DNA from: Ruminococcaceae bacterium UBA7135
Lineage (GTDB): Bacteria; Bacillota; Clostridia; Oscillospirales; Ruminococcaceae
Length of the DNA: 13,445 bases
NCBI GenBank assembly: GCA_002492075.1
Contig: DKXD01000079.1
Span: 6,059-19,503 of the forward strand
Direction of reading: 5' to 3'
Shown here: piece after piece, positions 10,951 through 13,445 of the stretch
Numbering within the stretch: the stretch's first letter is position 1
Layout: every line of letters begins with the position of its first letter
Program-made: the position numbers and the translations under genes
Notes under the pieces: model-generated
Seen by the model: the letters and a program-made list of their open reading frames with translations, nothing else
What the model was told of the DNA's origin: nothing
The model's database searches: none

Positions 10951-13401
10951 TTGAATAACAGACAAGGAAACAACGCGGGACAAGGCTCGAATGAACAGAG
11001 CCGTTGGCAGCGGTTCAAGGCGGCTTTAAAGCGGTGGGATCAAAAAGAGTCGGAAAAGAAGCCCACTTTGGGTTATCGCGGCAGGCAGATAGTGATACTG
11101 GCGGGCATAATCGGTTTTTCAGTGTTTGTGGGGCGTAATTTACTGAAGTTCACGGTGTTGGACGGCGATATGTGGCGGCAGCGCGCAAGCACGCAGCAGT
11201 CGGGGCAGAGCGTTATAAAGGCAAACCGAGGCTCCATTTACGACGCGAACGGAACGGTGCTGGCGCAAAGCTCGGCGGTGTGGAACGTTATCTTCGCTCA
11301 GAACACCACGAAAAAGCAAGGCGAGGATTGGAAAGAAGCCTACGATAAAAAGCAAAAGGCGTGGGTAAATGACAACGATCCCGATAAAGCGCCGCTTGAA
11401 GAATACAAATCTCTTGACGATACGATAATAGACGGGCTTTCGGAGATACTCGGAATATCCAAGGAGGGCATGCGCAACGCTTACGACAACGATCAGGCGC
11501 ATAACTATTACATCGTAAAAAAGGAAGTTGAAAAGCCCCAAGTTACGATGATAAACAACTTCCTTGCGGAAAAGGGGATAAGCTCCGACTGTGTTTACAC
11601 GGAGCAGTCCAGCAAGAGATATTACCCTAACGGAAGCTTGGCTTCCAATGTCATCGGATTTACGGATTATAAAGGCTCGGGCGTTTACGGTTTGGAGGCT
11701 TACTATGACGATTACCTCAAAGGCACGGACGGACGCGCGTTCTACAGAAGAGACGGCGCGGGCAAGGGTGTGGAGTATGAAAACGACAAGTACTTCGGCG
11801 CGGTTGACGGTTACAGTTTGGTGCTCACGCTTGATGAGGTAATGCAACACTATCTTGAAAAGAACCTCGAACAGTGCGTTTCGCAGCACTCGGTTATAAA
11901 CCGCGCGTGCGGCATTATAATGAACTGTAAGACGGGTGGCGTGCTTGCAATGGCGACTACCCCATCCTATGACCTTAACAATCCGTCAACGATCTTCAGC
12001 GAGTATGACAAGAGCATACTCAAACAAATGAAAGATGAAGGGAAGACCGAGGATGAGATAACGGCAAAGGAATCGGCTTTGCGCGAGGGTCAGTGGAAGA
12101 ACAAAGCTGTGACGGAGCTGTATTATCCCGGTTCGGTTTTCAAGACCGTGACAACGGCGGCGGCTCTGGAAGAGGAAGTAATTAGCGCAGACACGACGTT
12201 CAGCTGCGCCGGCTCGTATGATGTCGCGGGAACGAAAATAAGCTGCTGGAGCCCGGGCGGGCACGGCACGCTGACTTTGCAGCAGGGGCTTACAAAATCG
12301 TGCAACCCGTTCTTTATTCAGGTGGGTCTGGCACTTGGCGCGGAGAAGTTCTCGAACTATTTTGAAGCGTTTGGCTTTACGGAGCCTACGGGCATAGACC
12401 TCCCAGGCGAGGAGCAGAGCATTTACGTTCCCTTATCGAGAATGGGACCCGTAGAGCTTGCGTCGTCGGCATTCGGTCAAACGAACAAAATAACGCCCAT
12501 TCAGATGTGTACGGCAATATGCGCTATCGTAAACGGCGGTTATCTTGTAACGCCGCATTTGGTGGACAAAGTGCTTGACAGCGACGGAAACGTTGTGGAA
12601 ACGAAAGACACTGAGATAAAACGCCAGGTCATTTCCGAGGACACCTCAAAGCAAATGCGCGGTATGCTGGAAACGATAGTTACCGAAAACGGCGGTCACA
12701 ACGCTTACATTGCGGGCTACCGCATAGGCGGCAAGTCGGGTACGGCGGAGAAAATAGACGAACATAACGAGGCTTTAAAAACCGATCCGAACGCGCACAT
12801 GACTTACATATCCACGTTCGCGGCGGCAGTTCCCATGGACGATCCGCAGATAGTTATGCTGGTTTTGGCGGACACTCCCACGGGGCCAGAATACTATGGT
12901 TCGCAGGTCGCTTGTCCCGTGGTCTCGCGGGTGTTCAAGGAGGGTCTGGAGCATCTGGGATTGTACCCCACCTACACAGCGGAGGAGCAGGCTAAAATGG
13001 ACGCGGTGGTTCCGTGGACGTATGGAAATCTTTCGATGTATGCGGAGAGCGTGCTCGCCGCGGAAGGCTTTAAGGCGCGGTTTGTCGGCGACACAAGCGG
13101 CGACGCGCAGGTTACGGCGACTGTTCCGCCATCGGGTTCGACGATACCGAAAGGCTCTACCGTCGTTGTTTATGTGGGAGATGTGGAAACGGAATACGGA
13201 ACCGTTCCGTATGTGATCGGCAAGAGCGCGTCGGAGGCTAACGAGCTTATAACCAACGCGGGCTTCAACATCAAGCTTACGGGCGGAGCGGCGGCAAATT
13301 CAAACGCGACGGCGGTCACACAAAGCTATGCCTCGGGAATGTCTCTGCCAAAGGGCACGGTGATAGAGGTAGCGTTCCAAGTAAGCAGCTTTGGCGATTG
13401 A
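10951..13401 (+). CDS. Class B penicillin-binding protein with two PASTA domains (SpoVD/FtsI type, TTG start)
   Basis: This 816-aa membrane-anchored D,D-transpeptidase cross-links peptidoglycan at the septum or, if SpoVD, in the spore cortex. It has a cytoplasmic tail (1-45), a membrane span at about 46-66, and a dimerisation domain starting with NRGSIYDANGTVLAQ. The transpeptidase domain carries all three motifs: SVFK (Ser395, Lys398), SCN (450-452) and KSG (595-597). PASTA domains follow at about 686-744 and 752-809. The start is TTG 10951, 8 nt after GGAGG (10938-10942); TTG 10936 overlaps that site and is unlikely. Two PASTA repeats after ftsL fit FtsI/PBP2 or SpoVD, and sequence alone does not separate them. 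Confidence 0.95.
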   Translation: MNNRQGNNAGQGSNEQSRWQRFKAALKRWDQKESEKKPTLGYRGRQIVILAGIIGFSVFVGRNLLKFTVLDGDMWRQRASTQQSGQSVIKANRGSIYDANGTVLAQSSAVWNVIFAQNTTKKQGEDWKEAYDKKQKAWVNDNDPDKAPLEEYKSLDDTIIDGLSEILGISKEGMRNAYDNDQAHNYYIVKKEVEKPQVTMINNFLAEKGISSDCVYTEQSSKRYYPNGSLASNVIGFTDYKGSGVYGLEAYYDDYLKGTDGRAFYRRDGAGKGVEYENDKYFGAVDGYSLVLTLDEVMQHYLEKNLEQCVSQHSVINRACGIIMNCKTGGVLAMATTPSYDLNNPSTIFSEYDKSILKQMKDEGKTEDEITAKESALREGQWKNKAVTELYYPGSVFKTVTTAAALEEEVISADTTFSCAGSYDVAGTKISCWSPGGHGTLTLQQGLTKSCNPFFIQVGLALGAEKFSNYFEAFGFTEPTGIDLPGEEQSIYVPLSRMGPVELASSAFGQTNKITPIQMCTAICAIVNGGYLVTPHLVDKVLDSDGNVVETKDTEIKRQVISEDTSKQMRGMLETIVTENGGHNAYIAGYRIGGKSGTAEKIDEHNEALKTDPNAHMTYISTFAAAVPMDDPQIVMLVLADTPTGPEYYGSQVACPVVSRVFKEGLEHLGLYPTYTAEEQAKMDAVVPWTYGNLSMYAESVLAAEGFKARFVGDTSGDAQVTATVPPSGSTIPKGSTVVVYVGDVETEYGTVPYVIGKSASEANELITNAGFNIKLTGGAAANSNATAVTQSYASGMSLPKGTVIEVAFQVSSFGD

Positions 13402-13418
13402 TTACCAATAGTTATAAT
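13391..13418 (+). promoter_or_regulatory. Possible promoter at the end of the PBP gene
   Basis: TTGGCG (13391-13396, four of six consensus bases) and a perfect TATAAT (13413-13418) are separated by 16 nt and straddle the PBP stop. It could drive the next dcw gene outside the window. The hairpin that follows at once makes this uncertain. Confidence 0.35.
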
Positions 13419-13430
13419 TCGTTTTCTTTC

Positions 13431-13445
13431 CCCCGCGGAGCGGGG
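13431..13445 (+). terminator. GC-rich hairpin at the window edge, possible terminator cut off
   Basis: CCCCGC (13431-13436) and GCGGGG (13440-13445) pair perfectly around a GGA loop. Any T-run that would make it an intrinsic terminator lies beyond the window, so the call is provisional. Confidence 0.45.

Overview
This window looks like a chromosomal segment of a low- to mid-GC Firmicute of class Clostridia, most like the Oscillospiraceae/Ruminococcaceae. That is inferred from three things: strong GGAGG-type ribosome binding sites with frequent GTG and TTG starts; the dcw-cluster order mraZ, rsmH, ftsL-like, PASTA-bearing class B PBP; and the protein families upstream. Every supported gene is on the + strand. 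No rRNA, tRNA, CRISPR array or transposase is visible.

Positions 1-8502 are an accessory stretch of mostly small, functionally unrelated genes. In order they are: a 5'-truncated unknown CDS, a multi-pass membrane protein, a GNAT acetyltransferase, a stand-alone TfoX C-terminal domain protein, a Na+/Ca2+ antiporter, a small one-span membrane protein, a pseudogene remnant of a second antiporter, a DUF3795 Cys-rich protein, an R2K-type ATP-grasp protein, an ABM-family monooxygenase-like protein, a second GNAT, a hypothetical protein, carboxynorspermidine decarboxylase (nspC), and two paralogues sharing an N-terminal domain, the second with an added TPR-like tail. Most gaps are 8-80 nt, so several genes may be cotranscribed, but no single pathway joins them.

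The most unusual signal in this half is that two small genes (2561-2863 and 4985-5344) are each bracketed by direct repeats copied from the edge of a neighbouring gene: the antiporter 3' end (repeat about 442 bp apart) and the nspC 5' end (about 409 bp apart). A 13-bp word, GGATCGGATAACC, is shared by both repeat junctions. This suggests that both genes arrived or were amplified by homology-driven (Campbell-like or tandem-duplication) events.

Positions 8503-8910 are a 408-nt AT-rich intergenic region that separates the accessory block from the division operon. It holds a strong intrinsic terminator, three TGCACAA words, an inverted repeat, a good sigma-A promoter (TTGCAA-17-TATAAT), candidate MraZ boxes and a potentially structured mraZ leader of about 150 nt.

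Positions 8911-13401 are the start of the division and cell-wall (dcw) operon: mraZ (regulator), rsmH (16S rRNA m4C1402 methyltransferase), an FtsL/DivIC-like bitopic protein and a class B PBP (SpoVD/FtsI type) with two PASTA domains. A terminator-like hairpin with a U-tract sits directly in front of the PBP ribosome binding site, which raises the possibility of attenuation inside the operon. The window ends in a GC-rich hairpin whose 3' context is cut off.
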